The notes below the pieces were generated by a model. It did not search any database. It was not told the DNA's origin and was given only the letters and a program-made list of their open reading frames with translations. A program made the position numbers and the translations under genes. 64,000 bases of DNA from DAHUXN01 sp963729815 (lineage in GTDB: Bacteria > Acidobacteriota > Terriglobia > Acidiferrales > UBA7541), in contig CAVSPU010000002.1 in assembly GCA_963729815.1 (NCBI GenBank), forward strand, positions 558,001 to 622,000, given 5' to 3'. Numbering within the stretch: position 1 is the stretch's first letter; each line of letters begins with the position of its first letter. Positions 1 through 8,229 of the stretch are shown piece by piece.

Positions 1-1
1 C

Positions 2-790
2 ATCGTGCTCGCGCTGGGCGCGCCCTGGCTCGCGCCCTATAATCCCAACGCACAGAATCTCCCCGCGCGCCTCGATCCGCCCAGCGCCGCGCATTGGATG
101 GGCACGGATGAGCTGGGCCGCGACGTTCTTTCCCGCGTCATTTACGGCGCGCGCGTTTCCATGTCTGTCAGTGTGTCCGTTGTTTTCGGTGCCGGGATTA
201 TCGGTCTGATTCTCGGCTCGCTCGCGGGCTACTTCGGCGGCTGGTTCGACCTTTTCGTGAACGTCATTCTCATCAACGCGTTTCTTTCGTTCCCGGGGAT
301 CTTACTCGCCATCGCCTTCGCCGCGTTTCTGGGTCCCGGCCTCGGCAACGTCATCATCGCGCTCACGATCACGGGCTGGGCCGGTTACGCGCGCCTCGCG
401 CGGGGCCAAGTCCTACAAGCGAAGGAAATGGACTACGTCGCCGCTTCGCGCTCCCTCGGCGCATCGCATTTTCGCATTCTCTATCGCCACTTGTTGCCGA
501 ACATCATTCAGCCCGTCCTCGTTCAGGCCACCATCGCTCTTGCCGGTGCGATCCTCGCTGAATCCACGCTCAGCTTTCTCGGCCTCGGCGTTCTCGCGCC
601 CATGTCGAGCTGGGGCGCCATGCTCAATGACGCCCGCGCCCATCTCTTCGACGCTCCGCACATGGTCATTTTCCCGGCTCTCGCCGTCATGGCCGCTGTC
701 CTCGCGTTCAATTTGTTGGGAGATGCCTTGCGCGACTGGATGGACCCGCGCACGCGCGCGTACTTGATTGTTACTGACCTTGCGCGCTGA
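2..790 (+). CDS. Peptide/nickel-type ABC transporter permease, 5' end cut by window
   Basis: Inner-membrane permease of the DppC/OppC (BPD_transp_1) family, which pairs with a second permease, an ATPase and a binding protein to import peptides or similar solutes. The reading frame is open to the first base, so the true start lies upstream; a GTG at base 5 is probably internal. Visible are the DppC-like segment MGTDELGRDVLSRVIYGAR, about five hydrophobic stretches, and the EAA-type loop (AASRSLGASHFRILYRHLLPN region, about residues 147-168) that contacts the ATPase. The C-terminus is of normal length for the family. Partner genes must lie to the left. Substrate cannot be told from sequence. 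Confidence 0.9.
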   Translation: MVLALGAPWLAPYNPNAQNLPARLDPPSAAHWMGTDELGRDVLSRVIYGARVSMSVSVSVVFGAGIIGLILGSLAGYFGGWFDLFVNVILINAFLSFPGILLAIAFAAFLGPGLGNVIIALTITGWAGYARLARGQVLQAKEMDYVAASRSLGASHFRILYRHLLPNIIQPVLVQATIALAGAILAESTLSFLGLGVLAPMSSWGAMLNDARAHLFDAPHMVIFPALAVMAAVLAFNLLGDALRDWMDPRTRAYLIVTDLAR

Positions 791-853
791 TTGCTGTGAC
801 GAAATGGCAGCTTCGTTCTGCCAAGAGCAAATTAGATGGTTTACGGGGAAGGT

Positions 854-1645
854 TTACGCGAATTCCACGGTGACTTCCGCGCCGCGATTTGCGCCCACGG
901 CTTTCGCCGCGTTCCCGCGATTCACGGCCACCTCGAAAAATCCGCTCGACCCGAGAATCAATACAGGCTCATTCGCTCCGCCGCTTCCAAAGGTCTGCGC
1001 GAACTTCGAAATCTCCGCGTTTCCGACACGCATCTTGAACTTCGTTCCCGCGATCACTTGCGGCATGTCCTCCGCTGCGAGGTTCGTCAGTAAGTTCCCG
1101 AAATTGTCTGCCCGCAGCACCACGCCCTTCACGCCATTGCCCGCCGGCTTTGGCTTCGGCAGCGTGAAGCGAACAAAGTCCGTCACTTCTTCGCCAAACG
1201 ATTGAGTCTGCCAATTCTTCGACAGCCACGCCGCCACGGGCGAAAAAACGTCGCGCCCGTGAAATGTCGTGCTCATCGGCTGCAGGAAGTAGTGCTCCGA
1301 TGTGACGTGCCGCACCGTCAGCGACTCCTCGCGCGCGTAAATCATCGACAGCACGCCATTATCGGGCGCGACGAAATACTGCGTTCCCGCGCTCACCAGC
1401 AGCGGCCGGCGGTCCGTCCCCACGCCTGGATCAACCACTACTACGTGCACGGTTTTCGGCGGGAAGTATTTGTACGCCTGGCCAATCGCCAGCGCCCCAT
1501 CCAGCAAATCGTAAGGCAACACGCTGTGCGTGATGTCCACGATTTCCACGTCGGGATTGATGTTCAAAATGACGCCCTTCATCGTTCCGACCAGATGATC
1601 GGCCGATCCAAAATCCGTTGTCAGCGTAATAACGGTGCGCGTCAA
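854..1645 (-). CDS. S-adenosyl-L-methionine hydrolase (SAM hydroxide adenosyltransferase, DUF62 family)
   Basis: Member of the SAM-dependent chlorinase/fluorinase-like family, whose ordinary bacterial members hydrolyse SAM to adenosine and methionine. Family marks are the N-terminal ITLTTDFGSADHLVGTMKG, VDITHSVLPYD, VVVDPGVGTDRRPL, FVAPDNGVLS and the C-terminal RADNFGNLLTNL block. I place the start at a TTG (base 1645), preceded by AGGAG at good spacing; this removes 19 non-conserved residues from the longest frame and gives 263 residues, normal for the family. It is convergent with the ABC permease. Halogenase activity is unlikely for a lone housekeeping copy, but this is inference. Confidence 0.88.
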   Translation of the reverse strand: MTRTVITLTTDFGSADHLVGTMKGVILNINPDVEIVDITHSVLPYDLLDGALAIGQAYKYFPPKTVHVVVVDPGVGTDRRPLLVSAGTQYFVAPDNGVLSMIYAREESLTVRHVTSEHYFLQPMSTTFHGRDVFSPVAAWLSKNWQTQSFGEEVTDFVRFTLPKPKPAGNGVKGVVLRADNFGNLLTNLAAEDMPQVIAGTKFKMRVGNAEISKFAQTFGSGGANEPVLILGSSGFFEVAVNRGNAAKAVGANRGAEVTVEFA

Positions 1646-1864
1646 ATGCTTCTCCTGACCGCCGCATGAATTGCCATACGCGGTCCATTTGCACGGGAAC
1701 AACCAAAGATTGCCTTATGAGTCTGTCAGAGACGCGGACTCATGGCAATGCGCCTCCGTGCGAGCGTTTCCTCCCCAGAAATCGCCTGTGCACACTATCG
1801 GTTCTTCGATTGTTGTCTGTTGCCGTCCAGAAGTCCTGCTGAACTGCTCGCGCACACCGGCGAC

Positions 1865-2731
1865 CTACATAATTCCGGGAATTTCAGCCAGTCGCGCGCG
1901 GTTCATCGTGCTCTTATCTGCCTTCTTGTCTTCCTTCGAATTTCCCCACGTCCAATAGAGTCCAAGATATGCATACGTCTCTGGCTGCCCCGCCACTTCG
2001 TGTCCGTAGCAGAACAGCAACTGAAAGCCCGGATTCTTGAAGTAATAGTAGCCGCCAAAGTCTACGAGAGTCGTGCCCCTGATTTGCGGCGCCGCAAGTC
2101 CCTCCGCGCCATGCGAGAAAACCTCAGTACCCAGCGTCCATTTTTTCCCGATGTCTCGCTGCACGAGCAATCCGCCGTACGTAAAATTCTTGTAGCCAGT
2201 CTGCGGCACGATCTCTTCCCCCGCGCCGCCGTACATTGTCCACGGCCCGAAGCTTTTTTGCACCCAAACCGGCAGCTTCGCCCACGGTTTTCCAACCCCC
2301 AGTCCGAGATTGTAATTTCCGCTCGGCACTTCGAGCATCGTGAACGTGCCGATCATTGGACGGTACTTGGTTTCGTTGACCCACCGGTACTTCACGCCAA
2401 TTTCAATGTCGCCCATGCCAAATGCGGCAGGTCCCGCGCCAGCGGGAAGATAGTTTATGTTGTTCGAGGGCATGATCGCCGCCGCAGGGATGACAATGTG
2501 AAGTTGCGTGTTCGGCAGAATCCCCCAATTGAATTCGATCGCGGGCCCAACGGTGTCCATTTCCACGCCCGTGCCGTCGATTGAGCCGAACGTGTAAAAT
2601 TCGTAGTGTCTGAAGTCAACCGGCTCGGGATCGTCGGTCTGAAACGGCGGTCCGGCCTTCGCATTGAGCACGGCGATAAACAGCACGGACATCGCCAGAA
2701 GAGCAGCCTTCGCAACGTTTCCCCGCGTCAT
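1865..2731 (-). CDS. Putative outer-membrane beta-barrel protein with signal peptide
   Basis: About 288 residues from the ATG at 2731, which starts a clean signal peptide (MTRGNVAKAALLAMSVLFIA, cleavage probably after NAKA). The mature part begins GPPFQTDDPEPVDF and then alternates short amphipathic strands rich in aromatic residues and glycine (GDIEIGVKYRW, FTYGGLLVQRDIG, GYYYFKNPGFQLLF, YAYLGLYWTW). This pattern fits the small barrel family annotated as transporter or phenol-degradation meta-pathway protein (PF13557-like); assignment is inferred from pattern only. The C-terminal 20 residues are charged and not strand-like. It stands alone between the SAM hydrolase and a pair of membrane genes, all leftward. 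Confidence 0.7.
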   Translation of the reverse strand: MTRGNVAKAALLAMSVLFIAVLNAKAGPPFQTDDPEPVDFRHYEFYTFGSIDGTGVEMDTVGPAIEFNWGILPNTQLHIVIPAAAIMPSNNINYLPAGAGPAAFGMGDIEIGVKYRWVNETKYRPMIGTFTMLEVPSGNYNLGLGVGKPWAKLPVWVQKSFGPWTMYGGAGEEIVPQTGYKNFTYGGLLVQRDIGKKWTLGTEVFSHGAEGLAAPQIRGTTLVDFGGYYYFKNPGFQLLFCYGHEVAGQPETYAYLGLYWTWGNSKEDKKADKSTMNRARLAEIPGIM

Positions 2732-2832
2732 CCTCAACCTCTCCTGCAACCTTGCGAGTTACGAATCAACACGCGCTGGCCTTCGCGCGCTTGCATTATC
2801 TCGCGTTATTCCAATTCGCACATTAATGGGGG

Positions 2833-3150
2833 TTAATATAAGGCATACCAGGCGAAGAGTCCCACTCCCGAAATCACTACGGCCAAAACCAGAAAGGAAA
2901 TCAGGCGTTTCGGTTTGATCTTTTCCGGCAAGTTGGTATTCAACAGAATCAGTCCCAGCAAAATAAGGAGGATGACATCGGCAAGACCTTGAGTCGTCCA
3001 ATCATGGTCGCTCAGAGAAGCCATGAAAGCCTTCAGTGGGCTATAGGCGTCCTTCGCGCATGCGACCACAGTATTGAATAGAATAGTGATCCCAGCTGAG
3101 AGGGCAAAGGCGGCGTTCGCGCGTCCAAGCGGCGGAGAATCGGCCTTCAC
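2833..3150 (-). CDS. Small membrane protein, function unknown
   Basis: 105 residues with three hydrophobic segments (about residues 14-32, 57-70 and 84-103). It starts with GTG, the G being the last base of the preceding gene's TAG stop (TAGTG overlap), so the two are translationally coupled and probably form one complex. I do not recognise a domain. The segment between helices one and two (CAKDAYSPLKAF) is short and possibly periplasmic. Confidence 0.6.
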   Translation of the reverse strand: MKADSPPLGRANAAFALSAGITILFNTVVACAKDAYSPLKAFMASLSDHDWTTQGLADVILLILLGLILLNTNLPEKIKPKRLISFLVLAVVISGVGLFAWYALY

Positions 3151-3635
3151 TATCGAGTCCTTTCCACGGTAGCGTGCTCGAGCGCGATTTTGGCTCCGTG
3201 ATTGACAATGGCTCCGAAGCCCTCCATCGTCAGGCCGCTAAGAACAATCAGCATTGAGACGCACAGCACCATCTTGCGGGCGCTGGAATTCACATGCAAT
3301 TTACTCCATGAAATGATTGGCAGGTAGAAAGATAAGATCAGTACGAGAAAAAAGAGATGTTCTTTCGTTTCCATGAAGAGATTGTGCGCGAATGGCCACG
3401 GCCCTTTCAGAATGATCGCCTTATCCGTCGGGTAAAAGTGGATATACCAGTATCCTCCGAGAATCCACGCAACAAACATGCACGCTGCTGCAATCAAAGC
3501 GGCTTCTCGCGTGCGGGCCGCGTTCTCCTCCCGTGCATTCAGTGTTTCGACGAACACCCATACTGCCGATAATGTGCCGAGCACGCCGAATGTTGCGTGC
3601 GCCAGGAGAATCACGTCGCTGCTCGTGACGTTCAT
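3150..3635 (-). CDS. Membrane protein of unknown function, coupled to the next gene
   Basis: 161 residues from ATG 3635 (an in-frame ATG at 3668 gives 172; the inner one has a weak AGG ahead of it). Four or five hydrophobic segments are visible. Conserved-looking histidines sit near membrane edges (GGYWYIHFYP, PWPFAHNLFMETKEHLFF, IVNHGAK), which could be metal or haem ligands, but no family is recognised. It is first in a two-gene leftward unit with the 105-residue membrane protein, overlapping by one base. Confidence 0.6.
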   Translation of the reverse strand: MNVTSSDVILLAHATFGVLGTLSAVWVFVETLNAREENAARTREAALIAAACMFVAWILGGYWYIHFYPTDKAIILKGPWPFAHNLFMETKEHLFFLVLILSFYLPIISWSKLHVNSSARKMVLCVSMLIVLSGLTMEGFGAIVNHGAKIALEHATVERTR

Positions 3636-3939
3636 CAACAACCTGCCTTTGTTCGTCCACGCAAGCATTCAGAGTGTTTTAATTCAGAAGTGGCAACGAG
3701 AACTCTTCGTTTCATGGCAAGCTCGCCGCTGCTGGCGCTAATCTGAATGGACTGTCAGAATGAACCGGAATGCCTCTTTTTCGCTGTATGACCGGCCAAT
3801 AGATTACACTCGCTCCCGTTCGTCCGCAATATCGAGCCGAGCAGGCCGCTTGCCATCGAATATCCCGTAAAGCCTTTTCGTCGAATCTTGTCTCCGGATC
3901 AGGAATTCCTTCACTCGCAATGGCGATACAATATCGCCG

Positions 3940-4362
3940 ATGACATCGATGCTTCCCGTCTCGCCGGACAAATACTGGCGCTCCTTTCGCCCCAGCGATT
4001 CCCCGATCGGCGTGACGAGTCTTGCTCCGATTGTCTTCGCCGTCATCGTGTGGCCGCTTTGTGTAGTTATCAGCGGCCGCGAACAATCCTTTCAGTTGGC
4101 CATGAATGGAATCGCCGCGGTTTGCTACATTGCGTTCATGGTAGGAATTCTCGGCAGCCTTTATTCTCTTTTGCAGGAGAAGTCCAAAATTTTCGGTTCG
4201 GTCGGGATGATGGCCGCCGCCTATGCTTTGTTTCTGCATCCCGAGAGTTGGGATTTCCGCAGTTTGATTGCCTTCTATCTTCCGCTCGTTGTCTTTCTGT
4301 TATTGCTATTCGTGGTGGCTCGCGTATCCGAGAAGCACCATTGCGGCTTTCCACGCCATTAG
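3940..4362 (+). CDS. Possible hydrophobic membrane protein
   Basis: 140-residue frame with three or four strongly hydrophobic stretches (about residues 28-44, 54-75, 86-98 and 105-127). The hydrophobic pattern and the conserved-looking LGSLYSLLQEKSK loop make it look coding, but there is no good ribosome site before the ATG and the first 25 residues look unstructured, so a later start (such as MNGIAAVCYIAFMVG) is possible. It points toward the small membrane protein at 4481. No family recognised. Confidence 0.45.
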   Translation: MTSMLPVSPDKYWRSFRPSDSPIGVTSLAPIVFAVIVWPLCVVISGREQSFQLAMNGIAAVCYIAFMVGILGSLYSLLQEKSKIFGSVGMMAAAYALFLHPESWDFRSLIAFYLPLVVFLLLLFVVARVSEKHHCGFPRH

Positions 4363-4480
4363 ACTGCGGGCAATTTGATCCGGGCAAATTTCCATTTCTC
4401 GTTCCTCTCCGCAAATCCCACGCGCCGAGACGTGATAGATTTCTATCTTGGCAATTCTTCGGTGAAAGGAGGTGGCACCC

Positions 4481-4729
4481 GTGAATCCCTTATCGATCTT
4501 CGGCCTATTCGCTGTCAGCGCGATGCTTGTCTGCTATGCCTTCGAGCATCGCAGCGCGTGGTTCGTTTTGGCGTTTGCCGCATCCTGCGCCCTTGGCTCG
4601 GCATACGGTTTCTTGCAGGGAGCCTGGCCCTTCGGTATTGTTGAGGCTGTTTGGTCCGTCGTTGCCGTGCGCCGCTGGTGGTTTGCTCGCCGGGTCAATA
4701 CAGTTCCCACAAAGCCACGGTTTTCTTGA
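4481..4729 (+). CDS. Small conserved membrane protein
   Basis: 82 residues from GTG 4481, preceded by a near-perfect AAAGGAGGT at 4465-4473. Two or three hydrophobic helices fill most of the protein (about residues 3-20, 28-45 and 50-65), followed by a basic tail (VRRWWFARRVNTVPTKPRF). Many bacteria encode similar short proteins with a FGLFAVSAMLVCYAFE-type start that are annotated only as hypothetical membrane proteins. It lies 53 bases before the cysteine desulfurase in the same direction and could share its transcript. Confidence 0.75.
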   Translation: MNPLSIFGLFAVSAMLVCYAFEHRSAWFVLAFAASCALGSAYGFLQGAWPFGIVEAVWSVVAVRRWWFARRVNTVPTKPRFS

Positions 4730-4782
4730 CCCGTCTCGCTTGAAGCGATATTCTGGTTTCTCAATCTCTACAGGGATCGACC

Positions 4783-5961
4783 ATGCGCCGCGTCTACTTC
4801 GACTACAACGCCACCACTCCCGTCGACCCGGAAGTTTTGGCCGCAATGCTCCCTTTTTTCACTGAAACTTACGGCAACGCCAGCTCGATTCATGCCGCCG
4901 GCCAAAACGCCCGTGCCGCGGTCGAAACCGCCCGCCAATCCGTTGCCGCGTTGATCGGCGCGAAGCCAACCGAAATCGTTTTCACCAGCGGCGGCACGGA
5001 AGCCGACAACCTGGCAATCCTCGGCTTTGTCGCCTCGATACGCCGTGAAAAAAAGCACGTCATCTGCTCGCCCATCGAGCACAGCGCTGTTCGCAATTCC
5101 GTCGAAGCCCTCGAAAAACAGGGTGTTGAGGTTACCTGGCTCCCGATTTCCAGCGATGGCATCGTTGATCCCGAAGACGTTCGCCGTGCGCTTCGCCCCG
5201 AGACGGTTCTCATCACCGTCATGCACGCGAACAACGAACTTGGCACGATTCAGCCCATTGCCGAAATTGGCCGCATCGCCTTCGAGTCGGACGTCTATTT
5301 CCACTCCGATGGCGTCCAGTCGTGCGGGAAAATTCCCGTCGATGTGAATGAGCTCAAAGTCGACTTCCTTGCGCTTGCCGCCCACAAGATTTACGGCCCC
5401 AAGGGCGCCGGCGCGCTTTACATCCGCGAAAATACGCCGCTTGAGCCGTTGCTTTTCGGTGGCACGCACGAACGCGACCGTCGCCCAGGCACGGAAAATG
5501 TCCCGGGAATCGTCGGCCTCGGCAAGGCCGCGGAAATCGCGCGCGCACATCTTGCGTCGGATTCCACGCGCCTAGCCGCGCTGCGCGATCGCTTCGAAGA
5601 GGGGATTCTCTCTCGCGTCCCCGAATCTCGCGTCAACGGCAATCGCTCGCGACGTGTTCCCAACACGGCCAACATCACGTTTCCATGCGCCGTAGGCGAG
5701 TCGCTCGTCATCTCGCTCGATTTGCAAGGTGTGCAGTGTTCTGCTGGCTCGGCCTGTTCTTCGGGCGCGATCTTGCCCTCGCCTGTGCTGCATGCCATCG
5801 GCCTGCCGCGCGACGAAGCTAAGTCCACCGTGCGCTTCAGCCTCGGTCGCTTCACGACTGCAGAGGATGTCGACTACGCCCTCGACGCCATCCCTGCTGT
5901 TGTCGGCCGCCTCCGCGGCCTTTCCCCCAATTACGGCAACGCAGCCGTCCCCGCCGACTAA
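4783..5961 (+). CDS. Cysteine desulfurase (NifS/IscS family)
   Basis: PLP-dependent class-V aminotransferase fold enzyme that takes sulfur from cysteine and passes it on as a persulfide. Visible are the N-terminal VYFDYNATTPVDPEV, the cofactor-binding FTSGGTEADNLAI, the lysine that holds PLP in AAHKIYGPKGAG (near residue 200), HERDRRPGTENVPG, and the active cysteine in the short loop SAGSACSSG (near residue 325). 392 residues is normal. AGGGA precedes the ATG at good spacing. The next gene is mnmA, so the most likely acceptor is the tRNA thiolase rather than an Fe-S scaffold; no iscU or iscA is nearby. That role is inferred from context. Confidence 0.95.
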   Translation: MRRVYFDYNATTPVDPEVLAAMLPFFTETYGNASSIHAAGQNARAAVETARQSVAALIGAKPTEIVFTSGGTEADNLAILGFVASIRREKKHVICSPIEHSAVRNSVEALEKQGVEVTWLPISSDGIVDPEDVRRALRPETVLITVMHANNELGTIQPIAEIGRIAFESDVYFHSDGVQSCGKIPVDVNELKVDFLALAAHKIYGPKGAGALYIRENTPLEPLLFGGTHERDRRPGTENVPGIVGLGKAAEIARAHLASDSTRLAALRDRFEEGILSRVPESRVNGNRSRRVPNTANITFPCAVGESLVISLDLQGVQCSAGSACSSGAILPSPVLHAIGLPRDEAKSTVRFSLGRFTTAEDVDYALDAIPAVVGRLRGLSPNYGNAAVPAD

Positions 5962-6029
5962 CGGCTCGCGGACGTCACGCCTTGGCCTCAGAACCGTCCC
6001 TCATCTGGTATCCTAATAAATTGGAGACC

Positions 6030-7151
6030 ATGTCTGCGTCCTCACAACCCGCTCTCACCGCCGTCGCCATGAGCGGGGGCGTCGACAGTTCCGCCGTCGC
6101 CGCGCTTCTGCACGAAGCCGCCGAGCCCATCGTTGGCCTCACCATGCAGCTCTGGAACCAGCGCCGTCTTCCGGAACTCGCCTCGGCCGAGGGTCCCGCG
6201 CCTCACCGTTGCTGCTCGCTTGACGACGTTTACGACGCGCGCCGCGTCGCGCAGCATCTCGGTTTTCCGTTTTACGTTGTCAATTTCGAGCAAGTCTTCG
6301 AAGATCGCGTCATACGTCCTTTCGTCGATGATTATCTCTCCGGCCGCACGCCCATCCCGTGCACGCTTTGCAATAATCACGTGAAGTTCGAGCAGCTTCT
6401 TGCCACCGCGCGCCAAATCGGCGCCGAACGCCTCGCTACCGGCCATTACGCACGCGTTCGCTGGAACGCCGATTCCGGCCGTTATGAACTCCTCCGTGCC
6501 GCCGACGATTCGAAGGATCAATCCTATTTTCTTTTTGGCCTCACGCAGGAGCAGCTTTCGCGTTCGCGCTTTCCTCTGGGTGAGCTCACGAAGTCCGAGG
6601 TCCGCGAAATCGCTCGCCGCGCACAGCTTCCCGTAGCCGCGAAGCCCGAGAGCCAGGAGATTTGCTTTGTCCCGACGGGTAACTACGTCCGTTTCATCGG
6701 CAGTTATTTACGCGAACAGGGCAGGGAATTGAGCGCCGAAGCCGGCGATATCGTCACCACGGATGGCGCCGTCATCGGGCGTCACGAAGGCTTGCATCGG
6801 TATACGGTGGGCCAGCGCCGAGGCCTGGGCTTCGCCGTCGGTCATCCTGTGTATGTCGTCGCGCTCGACCGTGCAAACAATCGTCTCGTCGTCGGCAGCG
6901 ATGATGATCTGTTCACGTCCGCCTGCGAAGTGCGCGACGTCAATTGGATTTCCACTGCCCGCCCCGGCCAGCCGCTTGAAGCCAGCGTCAAGGTTCGCCA
7001 TCGGCACGCGCCCGCCCTTGCTGTCGTCGAAGCCATCGGCGATACCACGGCGCGCGTGATTTTCCGCGAGCCGCAGCGCGCCATCACGCCCGGCCAAGCC
7101 GCCGTGTTTTACTCCGGCGATCTTGTCCTCGGCGGCGGCTGGATTCGCTGA
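6030..7151 (+). CDS. mnmA: tRNA-specific 2-thiouridylase MnmA
   Basis: Adds sulfur to uridine 34 of Lys, Glu and Gln tRNAs, using ATP and persulfide sulfur. The PP-loop is AMSGGVDSSAVAALL near the N-terminus; the two catalytic cysteines lie in PIPCTLCNNHVKF (about residue 105) and in ESQEICFVPTGNY (about residue 205). GHYARV and DQSYFLFGL are further family blocks, and the C-terminal beta domain (GQRRGLGF to QAAVFYSGD) is complete. The start is ATG 6030 with GGAG seven bases upstream; a longer frame from 5982 adds residues not seen in the family. 373 residues. It follows the cysteine desulfurase by 68 bases, a pairing that makes sense for sulfur delivery. Confidence 0.95.
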   Translation: MSASSQPALTAVAMSGGVDSSAVAALLHEAAEPIVGLTMQLWNQRRLPELASAEGPAPHRCCSLDDVYDARRVAQHLGFPFYVVNFEQVFEDRVIRPFVDDYLSGRTPIPCTLCNNHVKFEQLLATARQIGAERLATGHYARVRWNADSGRYELLRAADDSKDQSYFLFGLTQEQLSRSRFPLGELTKSEVREIARRAQLPVAAKPESQEICFVPTGNYVRFIGSYLREQGRELSAEAGDIVTTDGAVIGRHEGLHRYTVGQRRGLGFAVGHPVYVVALDRANNRLVVGSDDDLFTSACEVRDVNWISTARPGQPLEASVKVRHRHAPALAVVEAIGDTTARVIFREPQRAITPGQAAVFYSGDLVLGGGWIR

Positions 7152-7242
7152 TCCATCGCGTTGCGCCTACGCGCACACGTCCATTCGCGCAACCGGAACG
7201 GAAGCATCTCAGTTTCGACGGAGTTTCAACTCATCAGGCAAT

Positions 7243-7746
7243 TCAGATAAACAGTTCTTCGTCTTGACTTGCGGATTCACTGGGCGTGGCGCGTTGTCTG
7301 CGGATGAAATCGATTCCCGTCTTGATGCCTCGCAGCACCGCCGAGGCCTGCTGCAGCGGCCCGAGCACCGACCGCCTGAGTCGCACACCGGCATCTTCCA
7401 CCGCTTCCAGCGTGCCCGTCAGAATCACATCCGCGCGAATGATTTGCGCGCGCATGCGTTCGAGCGCTTCGGTCACCACGCGGTCGACCTTTTGTGCTTG
7501 GCCACGCGCCAGCCGCGTCATCTCTGCGGCATCGGTCATGATGCTGCCGATTTTGTCCTCCGAGTTTTCCAGCACGCGGTTGATGCGCATGAGAATCGGG
7601 TCCACTTTCCGCTGCATATCCCCGATCACTCGGCGAAGTTCATTGCTCGTTTGCTTGAACTGATAGTACATCCCGGCAAGGATCAACATCTGCAGCACGA
7701 TCGCGATCGTGGCTACCCCAAAGAAAGCGATGATCCAACCGTTCAT
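7243..7746 (-). CDS. Membrane-anchored coiled-coil protein, DUF948-like
   Basis: 167 residues with a single N-terminal membrane helix (IIAFFGVATIAIVLQMLILAG) followed by a long heptad-rich helical region (about residues 30-135), the layout of the DUF948 group of cell-envelope proteins. The function of that group is not known. It is the last gene of a leftward run uvrC, YtxH protein, this gene, and lies 31 bases after the YtxH gene. The YtxH and DUF948 pair often occurs together, suggesting a shared envelope or stress role. Confidence 0.75.
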   Translation of the reverse strand: MNGWIIAFFGVATIAIVLQMLILAGMYYQFKQTSNELRRVIGDMQRKVDPILMRINRVLENSEDKIGSIMTDAAEMTRLARGQAQKVDRVVTEALERMRAQIIRADVILTGTLEAVEDAGVRLRRSVLGPLQQASAVLRGIKTGIDFIRRQRATPSESASQDEELFI

Positions 7747-7777
7747 CTGTGTGAGCCCTTCCCGGTTTGCGCTTCGG

Positions 7778-8071
7778 CTACAATGATTTTGCCTTCTCCC
7801 GTTGATACGTTTCCTTGCCCGCCTCCACCGCTGCCGCCAGTGAGCTCTTCTCTCGATTCATGATTTCCTTGCTGCGCTCGATCAAATCTTCCGCGCGTTC
7901 TCGCAATTCCCGCGCCTTTTTTTGCGCATATTCGCGCCCTTCGTCGGCCTTCTTAGAGAGGAATTCGCGCGTCTCTTCGCCTGATTTGGGAGCGAACAAA
8001 ATTCCCAATAGCGTTCCGACACCCAGTCCCACGATAAAGAAACTGATCTTTGATCCTACGTTATCCGCCAT
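7778..8071 (-). CDS. YtxH domain protein
   Basis: 97 residues. The start is ATG 8071 with GGAGG six bases ahead; longer frames are not credible. The glycine-rich membrane helix FFIVGLGVGTLLGILFAPKS with the trailing GEETR is the hallmark of the YtxH family (PF12732), followed by a highly charged helix (residues 30-90) that probably forms a coiled coil. Such proteins are small stress-linked membrane proteins of unknown mechanism. It sits between uvrC and the DUF948-like gene. Confidence 0.85.
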   Translation of the reverse strand: MADNVGSKISFFIVGLGVGTLLGILFAPKSGEETREFLSKKADEGREYAQKKARELRERAEDLIERSKEIMNREKSSLAAAVEAGKETYQREKAKSL

Positions 8072-8229
8072 TTCACACCTCCGAACGTTTAACGCTAGCA
8101 CAGCGCTCCAGTGACGACAAGCTGCGAAGCCCCGGCAGTCCCGTGTTTTTCGCCGCTTCCATACGCTTCCGCATGGTGCGGCTCGCTGGCGCGCCTCGAG
8201 GCCGTCCGCCTTTGCGTCTTCACGTCGCG

